Shown here: positions 7,925-14,368 of the stretch, one piece after another
Position numbering within the stretch: position 1 is the stretch's first letter
Layout: every line of letters starts with the position of its first letter
From: Holophagales bacterium
Lineage (GTDB): Bacteria; Acidobacteriota; Thermoanaerobaculia; Multivoradales; Multivoraceae
Assembly (NCBI GenBank): GCA_009843505.1
Contig: VYDI01000029.1
Span: 1 to 64,000 of the forward strand
Reading direction: 5' to 3'
Length of the DNA: 64,000 nucleotides
The notes under the pieces: model-generated
What the model was told of the DNA's origin: nothing
The model's input: only the letters and a program-made list of their open reading frames with translations
The model's database searches: none
Position numbers and translations under genes: made by a program

Positions 7925-9511
7925 CTAGTGGGACGGGTCCTTGAGCAGGAGTTCGCGGCCGCGGGTTGCCAGCAGCCGTCTCTGCCTTCGTCGTGAGGCG
8001 TAGGCGGCCGCGACGGCGAGGAGGAGGACTGCGACCGCGATGATTCCGGCGGTCAGCGGCGTCACGCGCTGGCGTTCCAGAAGCACCCAGAGCAGAAAGG
8101 AGAGGGCGCCTGGCAGGCCGACGAGGTGTGCGGCCACCACGGCGGCGCCGAGCCTGGGGCCGTCGGGGTCGTGCAGGAACCCTTCGTTGCGTTGGGGCCA
8201 GCGAAGCTGAACCAGGCCGTACGTTGCGGCGGCCATGAGGAAGCCCGCGAGCATCAGAAAGACGGCGACGAAGAAGAACTGCCACCCGAACCACTCAAGC
8301 GGCGTCAGACCCAGAATGAACGCGATGGCGAAGACGATGACCACGTTCATCGCACGGCCGGGCGCGTTGAAGATCCTCCGGACCGGGAACGGCAGCGCGA
8401 GCGACTCCCGCCATACATGGCAGGTCGGGGGCTGCTTTCCGATGCGAAAGTCGTTCAGAAAGATGGCGAAGAGCGCCGCCGGCCCCACCGCGAAGCCCCC
8501 TGCGGTAGGCACGACGACGAGGGAGGTACCCAGGACCAACGCGAGAACCAGACGTGCCGGCTTCAGACGCAGGAGGCACTCGATCTCGACCAGCGTGAGG
8601 ACGCCCGTTGGAGTGAGACGCTTCGCCTTGCGGAGCAGCCTGGCAAGCGGCAGGCTTCCGGAAGCCGTGCGCCGGTCGCCACCGGGACGTTCCAGGTAGC
8701 CGCGAAGCAGGAGCCGATTCTCGAGCACGGCCAACACGCCGAGAACGGCCATCAGGCCGCCGAGTCTCGCCAGATTCGACGCCGAAGGCCCCGGTTGGTG
8801 GACGATGCCGGCGACAAGGCCGGGCGGCGTGTAGCCGAGGCCGCCGAGAACGGCCGACTCCTCGATCGCCTGAGTGAGCCCTTCGGAAGCGATCTCTCCG
8901 CCGAAGGCCAGCACCCCGAGCATGATCGCGCCCTGGCACGCGGCAACGATCGCCACGATGGCCAGGGCGCCGAGCTTGCCTTCGACCGGCCGGTTGACGA
9001 GAAGCGACAGGATCGCCGCGGTGCGGCCGAAGACCCAGACCAGGCTCACGATGGCGAGCAGGGTGATCGGCGCTCCGCTGACGCCTCCCGATCTCGCGAC
9101 GGTGAGGTAGACGCCGGCTGGACCGAGAACGGGGAGCCAGTAGCCGATCGTGCTGAGAGCGAAACGGAGTCCGTACAGGTCCCGGAAGCCGACTGGCAGC
9201 CGCAGCAAGTCCTCCAGGTCGAGCAGCCAGGTCACGGGCGCACGAAGCAGCACCTGGGAGAGCAACGCGATCGCCGTCACGGAGCAGGCGATCAGGCTGA
9301 GGAGATTCCTCCGCAGGGCGTCGCTCTCGATGGCGAAGATCGCCGGAAGCAGCCCCAGGGTCGCGACAGTCGCGAACACGAGGAACAGGATGGCAACGAA
9401 GATCGCCACCGCCAGCGGCTGCTTGCTCCGCCGGACGGCGTCAGGCAGGACCATCCGCGCGAGGGTCAGCAGCAGATCGGCTCGGCTACCGGGTTTGCCA
9501 ATCGGTGCCAT
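7925..9511 (-). CDS. ABC-2-like permease, paralogue 2
   Basis: 528 residues from ATG at 9511, chosen because it matches the paralogue's start (PGSRADLLLTLAR at the same position) and lies 7 nt after its stop. About twelve hydrophobic segments are visible, with the first pair at residues 30-80. The central loop carries VWRESLALPFPVRRIF and the end is a basic, TM-flanked SRRRQRRLL. It looks closely similar (about two thirds identical by eye) to 9519-11177, so the pair is a tandem duplication that could work as a heterodimer. Cargo unknown. The peptide locus upstream makes peptide export or self-immunity a reasonable guess. Confidence 0.75.
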   Translation of the reverse strand: MAPIGKPGSRADLLLTLARMVLPDAVRRSKQPLAVAIFVAILFLVFATVATLGLLPAIFAIESDALRRNLLSLIACSVTAIALLSQVLLRAPVTWLLDLEDLLRLPVGFRDLYGLRFALSTIGYWLPVLGPAGVYLTVARSGGVSGAPITLLAIVSLVWVFGRTAAILSLLVNRPVEGKLGALAIVAIVAACQGAIMLGVLAFGGEIASEGLTQAIEESAVLGGLGYTPPGLVAGIVHQPGPSASNLARLGGLMAVLGVLAVLENRLLLRGYLERPGGDRRTASGSLPLARLLRKAKRLTPTGVLTLVEIECLLRLKPARLVLALVLGTSLVVVPTAGGFAVGPAALFAIFLNDFRIGKQPPTCHVWRESLALPFPVRRIFNAPGRAMNVVIVFAIAFILGLTPLEWFGWQFFFVAVFLMLAGFLMAAATYGLVQLRWPQRNEGFLHDPDGPRLGAAVVAAHLVGLPGALSFLLWVLLERQRVTPLTAGIIAVAVLLLAVAAAYASRRRQRRLLATRGRELLLKDPSH

Positions 9512-9518
9512 GGAGACC

Positions 9519-11177
9519 TCAGGTCGTGCCTGGCCTCCGCACCGTGCCGTCAGTCGCTCTGTCGGGCGCCTGGTCGGACGTTGCCGGTGCGGTTTCTGGC
9601 GGATCCGCCAGCAGGAGTTCAGTCCCGCGCGCGTTGAGCACCCGAACCTGCCGTCTCCGAGAGGCGTATGCGGCCGCGGCGGCGAGGAGGAGGACTGTCG
9701 TTGCGATGAACCCGGCGGCGAGAGCGCTGAGACGCTCCCGAGCGTAGAGAATGTACAGGGCGAAGGAGAGGAGTGCTGGAGCAAAGGCGACCTGCGGTAC
9801 AAGGAGAGACGCCGCGAACTTGGTGGCATTCGTCTCGTGGCTCGGGCCGGCACTGCGTTGGGGCCAGTAGACCTGAATCAGGCCGTGTGCGGCGTCTGCC
9901 AGGAGGAGGCCGGCGAGCATCAGGCAGGACGCAACGACGAAGAAGCCCCAGCCGAACCAGTCGAGCGGCGTCAGACCCAGGATGAACGCAAGAACGAAGA
10001 CGCTGATCACGCCGGGCGCGCGGCCGGTTGCGCGGAAGATCTGGGGGACTGTGAGGGGCAGGCCGAGCGATTCCCTCCATACGTAGCAGGTCGGCGGCTG
10101 CTTCTCGACTCGGAAACCGTGAAGGGCAAGACCGATGATCCCAGCGAGACCGACCGTGAGACCGGCTTGGGCCGGTATCCACACCAGGGCGAAGGCGGCC
10201 GCGATTGCCAGAAGCAGCCTTGCCGGTTTGAGGCGCAACAGGCATTCCACTTCGAGCGCCGAGAGAGTCGCAATGGGAGTGAGACGGCGCGAGTTTCGGA
10301 GTACTCGGGTCAGCGGAAGCACCCCGGAAGCGACTCGCCGGTCGCCGCCGGGGCGCTCCAGGTAGCTACGAAGAAGGAGCCGGTACTCCACCACGGCCAG
10401 GGCGCCGAGAACGGCCATCAGGCCGCCGAGTCTCGCCAGATTCGGCAGCGAAGGCCCCGGTTCGTGGACGATGCCGGCGACAAGGCCCGGCGGCGTGTAG
10501 CCGAGGCCGTCGAGAACAGCGGATTCCTCGATAGCCCGAGTGATCCCTTCGGAATCGAGTTCGCCGCCGAGCGCCAGCGAGCCGAAGAGAATCGCGCCTT
10601 GGCAGGCAGCCATGATCACCACCATGGCCAGTGTGCCGAGTCCGCCTTCGACTGAGCGGTTGACGAGAAGCGACAGGATCGCCGCGGTGCGGCCGAAGAT
10701 CCAGACCAGGCTCAGAATGGCGAGCAGTGTGATCGGCGCTCCGCTGACGCCTCCCGATCTCATGACGGCGAGGTAGACGCCGGCGGGACCGAGGACGGGG
10801 AGCCAGTACCCGATCGTGCTGAGAGCGAAACGGAGTACGTATAGGTCCCGGAAGCCAACGGGAAGCCGCAGCAGGTCCTCCAGGTCGAGCAGCCAGGTCA
10901 CTGGCGCACGAAGCAGCACCTGGGCGAGCAACGCGATCGCCGTCATGGAGCAGGCGATCAGGCTGAGGAGATTCCCCCGCAGGACGTCGCTCTCGATGGC
11001 GAAGATCGCCGGAAGCAGCCCCAGGGTCGCGACCGTCGCGAACACGAGGAACAGGACGGCAACCGGGATCGCCACCGCCAGCGGCTGCTTGGCTCGTCGC
11101 ACGGCATCCGGGAGTGCCAGCCGCGCGAGGGTCAGCAGCAGATCGGCCCGGCTACCCGGGTGCGTGAACGTCGCCAT
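9519..11177 (-). CDS. ABC-2-like permease, paralogue 1
   Basis: 552 residues, beginning MATFTHPGSRADLLLTLAR. The membrane topology is like its duplicate at 7925-9511; the C-terminus is longer, with a Pro/Thr-rich polar tail (about residues 520-552). Shared blocks include LLRLPVGFRDLY, GLGYTPPGLVAGIVH and VWRESLGLPLTVPQIF. It is the first gene of the minus-strand operon permease-permease-ATPase-Yip1-Yip1. The region just upstream (11178-11514) holds the second copy of the dispersed repeat and a strong hairpin. Confidence 0.75.
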   Translation of the reverse strand: MATFTHPGSRADLLLTLARLALPDAVRRAKQPLAVAIPVAVLFLVFATVATLGLLPAIFAIESDVLRGNLLSLIACSMTAIALLAQVLLRAPVTWLLDLEDLLRLPVGFRDLYVLRFALSTIGYWLPVLGPAGVYLAVMRSGGVSGAPITLLAILSLVWIFGRTAAILSLLVNRSVEGGLGTLAMVVIMAACQGAILFGSLALGGELDSEGITRAIEESAVLDGLGYTPPGLVAGIVHEPGPSLPNLARLGGLMAVLGALAVVEYRLLLRSYLERPGGDRRVASGVLPLTRVLRNSRRLTPIATLSALEVECLLRLKPARLLLAIAAAFALVWIPAQAGLTVGLAGIIGLALHGFRVEKQPPTCYVWRESLGLPLTVPQIFRATGRAPGVISVFVLAFILGLTPLDWFGWGFFVVASCLMLAGLLLADAAHGLIQVYWPQRSAGPSHETNATKFAASLLVPQVAFAPALLSFALYILYARERLSALAAGFIATTVLLLAAAAAYASRRRQVRVLNARGTELLLADPPETAPATSDQAPDRATDGTVRRPGTT

Positions 11178-11271
11178 CGAGTCCTGGGTGTCGCTCTAGC
11201 CGGCTCTGAGGAAAGGTGGGCCGGCACCTGGACTGGTGGCGGGCCGAATCGGCCGCTCTGCGCAGGAGAAA

Positions 11272-11421
11272 CGAGACCCCCCGCCGACTTGCCCGACGCA
11301 GGGAGCGACCCTGGGCCCAGGGGCGACGGCTAGGTCTGGCAGGGGGTCCGGCTCGCAGGCCCACTGCGCCTCTGACGACCAACAGACGGACGCTACCCCG
11401 CGCCTGTAGCGTCCGTCAAAC
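11272..11421 (-). repeat. Dispersed ~150-nt intergenic repeat, copy B
   Basis: Second copy of the element at 5413-5560, same orientation, diverged but alignable end to end. It fills much of the 337-nt gene-free stretch between the last peptide gene (stop at 11515) and the first permease gene (start at 11177). Apart from this repeat and its hairpin I see no gene in 11178-11514; the open frames there on both strands lack ribosome sites. Confidence 0.6.
11385..11417 (-). terminator. Perfect 12-bp inverted repeat at the end of copy B
   Basis: Arms GACGGACGCTAC (11385-11396) and GTAGCGTCCGTC (11406-11417) enclose a 9-nt loop. The position, 98 nt after the stop of the last peptide gene and inside the repeat, suits a transcription terminator or attenuator for the peptide operon. 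There is no clean T-run, so a structured leader RNA for the ABC operon is equally possible. Confidence 0.45.
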
Positions 11422-11514
11422 GTGCTTGTCATCGGGGCAAACAGAGGCCAGGAAGGGTCGTGCGCGAGCGGCCTGCTGTTCGTTTCCATAGTTGGTCGTC
11501 GATGTCGTAGATAC

Positions 11515-11829
11515 TCAACAGGCTGCTAGCGCGCCTCCCACGAGAACGCCGGCCACGATGAGACCGGCCCCCCAGGCAGCAGGGCCTCCAACCGCGAGCA
11601 CGATGGCGCCTCCATGAAGTGCGCCGATGCTCGCGCCGAGCCCTCCGAAGACGCACTCGGTCAGAGTGAACTCGCCTCCTACGGTCTGCGCCGCCTCGAC
11701 TTCAGCGAGCGTGACGCCCTGCAACGTCTGGGCTTGCGCTGAGCCTTGCGGTGGCTTTGATGGCGTCAGTCCGAACGAGACCGACAGAAGAGAGAGAGTT
11801 GAGACGAGTGCTAATCGAGATAGGACCAT
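11515..11829 (-). CDS. Exported Gly-rich two-cysteine peptide with GG-type site
   Basis: 104 residues from ATG at 11829 (GGAGG 9 nt upstream). Residues 1-34 look like a Sec signal (VLSRLALVSTLSLLSVSFG...AQAQ). Next comes TLAEVEAAQTVGG, which fits a double-glycine leader: Gly-Gly at -2/-1, Glu at -8, Leu at -12. The remaining ~52 residues are hydrophobic and rich in small residues (GGLGASIGALHGG, AGLIVAGVLVGG), with a Cys near the start (TEC) and a final Cys. This composition resembles class II or circular-type bacteriocins. Last gene of the peptide/C39 operon. Function inferred. Confidence 0.6.
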   Translation of the reverse strand: MVLSRLALVSTLSLLSVSFGLTPSKPPQGSAQAQTLQGVTLAEVEAAQTVGGEFTLTECVFGGLGASIGALHGGAIVLAVGGPAAWGAGLIVAGVLVGGALAAC

Positions 11830-11909
11830 GGTGCGGTTTCCTCCAGTGATCTGAAGCTGTTGTTTGTGGATCGATGCATTGGTCAGTCTGGTGGAACTGT
11901 CTGCTTGAG

Positions 11910-12242
11910 CTAGAGAACCACCATGCATACGGCGCCGCCGATCGCTAGTGCGGCGCCCGGTATGCCGAGTAGCAGGCTAGAGGCGACCAAGCCCCCGATG
12001 GCGAGCGGAACCCCGGCTCCAGTGCCGAAGGCACAGGCCGCTTCGACCCAGCCGGTGCCTCTGTACGCTGCGAGTTGCGGTTCGTCCAGCCGTTGGGCCG
12101 ATGTTGCGACCGGTCCGAGACCCCAGGCAGTGACCAGCGTGGTGTCGCCTGGGTCGGGCACCTCGCCCGCGGTTGGTGTCGCCATAGCGGCTCCGGCGAA
12201 GAGTAGAGAGAGGACGGAAACGAAGGCGATGCGATATCTCAT
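11910..12242 (-). CDS. Exported two-cysteine hydrophobic peptide, leader type A
   Basis: 110 residues from ATG at 12242; AAAGGAGAAAT precedes it. Residues 1-46 (signal peptide ending AMA, then TPTAGEVPDPGDTTLVTAW) closely match the N-terminus of the peptide at 12520-12831, including the untranslated leader. After that the two diverge completely. The C-terminal ~45 residues here are Gly/Ala/Leu-rich (GVPLAIGGLVASSLLLG) with two Cys (VEAAC...GGAVC). QLAAYRGTG before the Trp may be a degenerate double-glycine cleavage site. A shared leader with a changed core is the hallmark of ribosomal peptide precursors. No named family recognised. Confidence 0.6.
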   Translation of the reverse strand: MRYRIAFVSVLSLLFAGAAMATPTAGEVPDPGDTTLVTAWGLGPVATSAQRLDEPQLAAYRGTGWVEAACAFGTGAGVPLAIGGLVASSLLLGIPGAALAIGGAVCMVVL

Positions 12243-12305
12243 CTAGGGATTTCTCCTTTGAAGGTTGTGGGTTGTGGGTGAGACGGACGGGTGGTTCGCT
12301 TTGGC

Positions 12306-12479
12306 TCAGACTGGGAAGTAGCAGCTAAGGGCGATCAGGGCGCCCAGGCCGGGAGCGATGGTGTCGACCAGTGCCGCTAGCACCATGCAAGGCCAGGAGA
12401 CGACAAAGTCGGTACCGCCGGTGACGGTCGCTAGGCCTCCCTCGGGCAGGTTCGCGATCAGAGTTGATGTGGCCTTCAT
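12306..12479 (-). CDS. Double-glycine leader peptide precursor (57 residues)
   Basis: Short gene found by reading the minus strand: ATG at 12479, TGA at 12306, AAGGAGAAG 5-6 nt upstream of the start. The first 22 residues end in NLPEGGLATVTGG, matching the class II bacteriocin leader rule (Leu at -12, Leu at -7, Val at -4, Gly-Gly at -2/-1). The 35-residue core begins TDFVVSWPC, continues with a hydrophobic helix rich in Ala, Leu and Gly, and ends SCYFPV, giving two Cys and no charged residue except two Asp. It lies between the other precursor genes and downstream of an exported C39 peptidase gene, which is the expected leader protease. Antimicrobial or signalling activity is inference. Confidence 0.7.
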   Translation of the reverse strand: MKATSTLIANLPEGGLATVTGGTDFVVSWPCMVLAALVDTIAPGLGALIALSCYFPV

Positions 12480-12519
12480 TTCGCTTCTCCTTGAGGCTCT
12501 TGGAGGTCGGGGCGCGGGG

Positions 12520-12831
12520 CTAGAAGAGAATGGGGGGAAGGCACTTGTCGGGACCGGGCCACGGGCTCGGGAACGGCCAGGGAACCGGGAAGGGGCGGGG
12601 CGAGGGAGGAAAGGGAAAGCCGTCGCAGGGCCAGGGGAGGTACACAGCCGTCCGTATCGGCGCCTCCGTCTGAAGGACGTAGCCGTCGGGGGCGGCAGCC
12701 GGCTCGAGGTCCCAGGCGGTCACCAGCGAGATGCCGTCCGGGCCTGGCGCCTCGCCGGTGGTCGGCGTCGCCATCACGGCGCCGGTGAGAAACAGGAAGA
12801 AGAGGGAAAGGAAAGCAATGCGGGGTTTCAT
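12520..12831 (-). CDS. Exported Pro/Trp/Phe-rich two-cysteine peptide, leader type A
   Basis: 103 residues from ATG at 12831 (GGAGAT upstream), 15 nt after the C39 peptidase gene. The first ~46 residues are homologous to 12242's product (RIAF.S...; AMATPT.GE.P.P; SLVTAW.L.P). The rest is unrelated: GYVLQTEAPIRTAVYLPWPC, then alternating Pro-Phe/Pro-Trp (FPFPPSPRPFPVPWPF), then PDKCLPPILF. It has exactly two Cys, one at each end of the proline-rich stretch. Pro-rich peptides can be antimicrobial or bind surfaces; there is no family match I can name. The signal peptide predicts export to the periplasm or beyond. Confidence 0.6.
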   Translation of the reverse strand: MKPRIAFLSLFFLFLTGAVMATPTTGEAPGPDGISLVTAWDLEPAAAPDGYVLQTEAPIRTAVYLPWPCDGFPFPPSPRPFPVPWPFPSPWPGPDKCLPPILF

Positions 12832-12846
12832 CGAGGGATATCTCCT

Positions 12847-13449
12847 TCAAGGGTTGTGGGTTGCGGGTGAAACGGACGGCATCGTGGCCGTCCGGGAAAT
12901 CGGTGGCGGGCCGCCGGTGAAGGCCAGAACGACGCCGTCCCAGGAACGTTCGAAGGTTCTGGAACTCATGCGCAACCGCCCGAGGGACGGGTCGTCTATG
13001 ACAAGTTCGTCGCCGGCGCTGCGAATGACGACGAAGTGATCGCCGTGCACGTGCGCGATCGCGGGCAGCGGGATGTCGTGGAGCCGCTGGACCGGTAGCC
13101 GAAGGCCCTGGCTCGTCACGCCTCGCTCCTCCGCGGCCCTCTTGAGCGCGAGCAGGCTGGTGCCGTCCGGGCCGGTTCCGGTGGCGAGCTCGAGCTCGGC
13201 GAGGGTCGTGTCCTGGATGCCCCAGTGATCGAGGACCATCTTCAGGGCCGCCGGGCCGCAGTCGGAGCGCCTCTGCTGGCGAACGATCTCGCCTGGGGCC
13301 GGTGCCGACGGGTCGAGGGTGGCGGCCCAGGCAAGCCGGTCCATGGTCGGCCCCAGCGCCCGGGCGGCGACGGTCACGAGACCGGCCGCGAGCAGCAGAC
13401 CGGCGGCTGCCGCGTGCGGTGGGCGAACCCGGAACCGCTCAGAGCGCAT
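12847..13449 (-). CDS. Exported C39 (double-glycine) cysteine peptidase
   Basis: 200 residues. A hydrophobic N-terminal anchor or signal (about 14-32) is followed by the C39 catalytic set: Gln and Cys in QQRRSDCGPAALKMVLDHWG (about 58-77), His in HVHGDHFVVI (about 132) and Asp in VIDDPSLGR (about 150). C39 domains normally sit in ABC exporters facing the cytosol and cut leaders after Gly-Gly; here the domain stands alone and is predicted to be exported. That fits processing of Sec-exported precursors such as those at 11515 and 12520. It overlaps the thioredoxin-like gene by 11 nt and is followed after 15 nt by the first precursor gene. Confidence 0.8.
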   Translation of the reverse strand: MRSERFRVRPPHAAAAGLLLAAGLVTVAARALGPTMDRLAWAATLDPSAPAPGEIVRQQRRSDCGPAALKMVLDHWGIQDTTLAELELATGTGPDGTSLLALKRAAEERGVTSQGLRLPVQRLHDIPLPAIAHVHGDHFVVIRSAGDELVIDDPSLGRLRMSSRTFERSWDGVVLAFTGGPPPISRTATMPSVSPATHNP

Positions 13450-13945
13450 CGGGTCCGGATTCCAGAAAGGAGCGCCAGGCGGTCTCTGGACGTTCTCCGG
13501 TGGTGACCGCGAGGATCCGGGACTGCCCGTCGACCAGGAACACCAGCGGTACGTGGACGACGCCGAAGCGCCTGGAGACGGCGCCGTCCGGATCGGCGAT
13601 GGCCGCGTGGATGCCGTCGCCGTCGAGTTCGGGCGAATCCGAGCCGGCGACGACCGCGATCAGGTCGAAGGTCGGACCCTCGCTCCGGGCCAGTCGCCGC
13701 AGGGCGGTGATGGTGCGGTCGCAGTTCCCGCAGCCGGCCCTGGCGAAGGTCACGACCCTTGGCCGGCCGGGAGAGCCCGGCAGGGTTTCACCATCCGCGA
13801 GGCCCGGCAGCGCGGGGAACAGCGCGCCGACTTCGGGGCGCTGGGCCTGCCGCGCGCGGATCCCGGATTCGAACCAGAGCAGACCTCCGAGGGGAGCGAG
13901 AACGGCCACGATGACGGTGGCGAGGGCCAGGTGGCGGCGGTTCAT
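13439..13945 (-). CDS. Membrane-anchored thioredoxin-like (TlpA/MauD-type) protein
   Basis: 168 residues from ATG at 13945. An N-terminal membrane anchor (residues 6-26) precedes a thioredoxin fold: strand RVVTFARAGCGNCDRTITALRRL with a C-x-x-C active site (Cys-Gly-Asn-Cys) at about residues 74-77, strand LIAVV, and the cis-Pro loop VVHVPLVFLVD at about 135. Such proteins oxidise, reduce or isomerise disulfides outside the cytoplasm. All four neighbouring exported peptides carry exactly two Cys, so forming or proofreading their disulfide is the likely job (inference). The start overlaps the stop of the 80-residue gene upstream (ATGA). Confidence 0.75.
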   Translation of the reverse strand: MNRRHLALATVIVAVLAPLGGLLWFESGIRARQAQRPEVGALFPALPGLADGETLPGSPGRPRVVTFARAGCGNCDRTITALRRLARSEGPTFDLIAVVAGSDSPELDGDGIHAAIADPDGAVSRRFGVVHVPLVFLVDGQSRILAVTTGERPETAWRSFLESGPDAL

Positions 13946-14184
13946 CGTCGCCCTCCCGCGAAGGCGGTTGCCCGGCGGCGGGCGGCCGGTCTCGTCCGGC
14001 TGTGCAGCATGGAGACCAGTGGCCCGGACCGCTCGCCGAGCATGTGGAACGCACGTGCCAGAGCGGCTTCGAGGGCGCTGGCCGGAGGATGGGAGAGGCG
14101 GGGACTCCATTCGCGCAGCTGACGACGCGCGCGCGGAGCGGTTGGCGGCTGGCGGAGGTTCGGAGGAAGGTTCGGGGACGTCAT
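13942..14184 (-). CDS. Small hypothetical protein, first gene of the peptide operon
   Basis: 80 residues, with GGAG 7-8 nt before the ATG at 14184. It is basic and Pro/Arg-rich at both ends, with a possible helix SALEAALARAFHMLGERSG (about 36-55). Its stop overlaps the next start as ATGA, the strongest argument that it is translated. No signal peptide and no family recognised. As the first gene it could be a regulator or a modifying-enzyme adaptor, but nothing shows this. A spurious frame in GC-rich DNA is not excluded. Confidence 0.4.
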   Translation of the reverse strand: MTSPNLPPNLRQPPTAPRARRQLREWSPRLSHPPASALEAALARAFHMLGERSGPLVSMLHSRTRPAARRRATAFAGGRR

Positions 14185-14291
14185 CGTCCAGCTCCAGTCG
14201 TTCCGTTCGTGACGGCCGAATGGCCGTTGTCGCGTTGTCGTTCAGGTCGAGGGCCGTCGTTCAGCGGCCGCGTGTATCGACTAAGACGCAA

Positions 14292-14329
14292 AAGGGCCTT
14301 CGGAACCCGTAGCGGTTCCGAAGGCCCTT
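14292..14329 (-). terminator. Rho-independent terminator of the SNF2 gene
   Basis: A perfect 16-bp stem (AAGGGCCTTCGGAACC and its complement) with a 6-nt loop, followed on the minus strand by TTTTGCGTC. It begins 39 nt past the SNF2 stop codon and isolates that gene from the peptide operon. Confidence 0.9.
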
Positions 14330-14368
14330 CGAGGCAGCCGGTAGTACCGGCCTACGCGGCGCCCGGCC

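Noticed and set aside
11178..11514. Small protein-coding genes on the minus strand across the repeat
   Set aside because: The translations of both repeat copies look alike only because the DNA repeats; there is no start with a ribosome site and the arms of the hairpin explain the conservation better.
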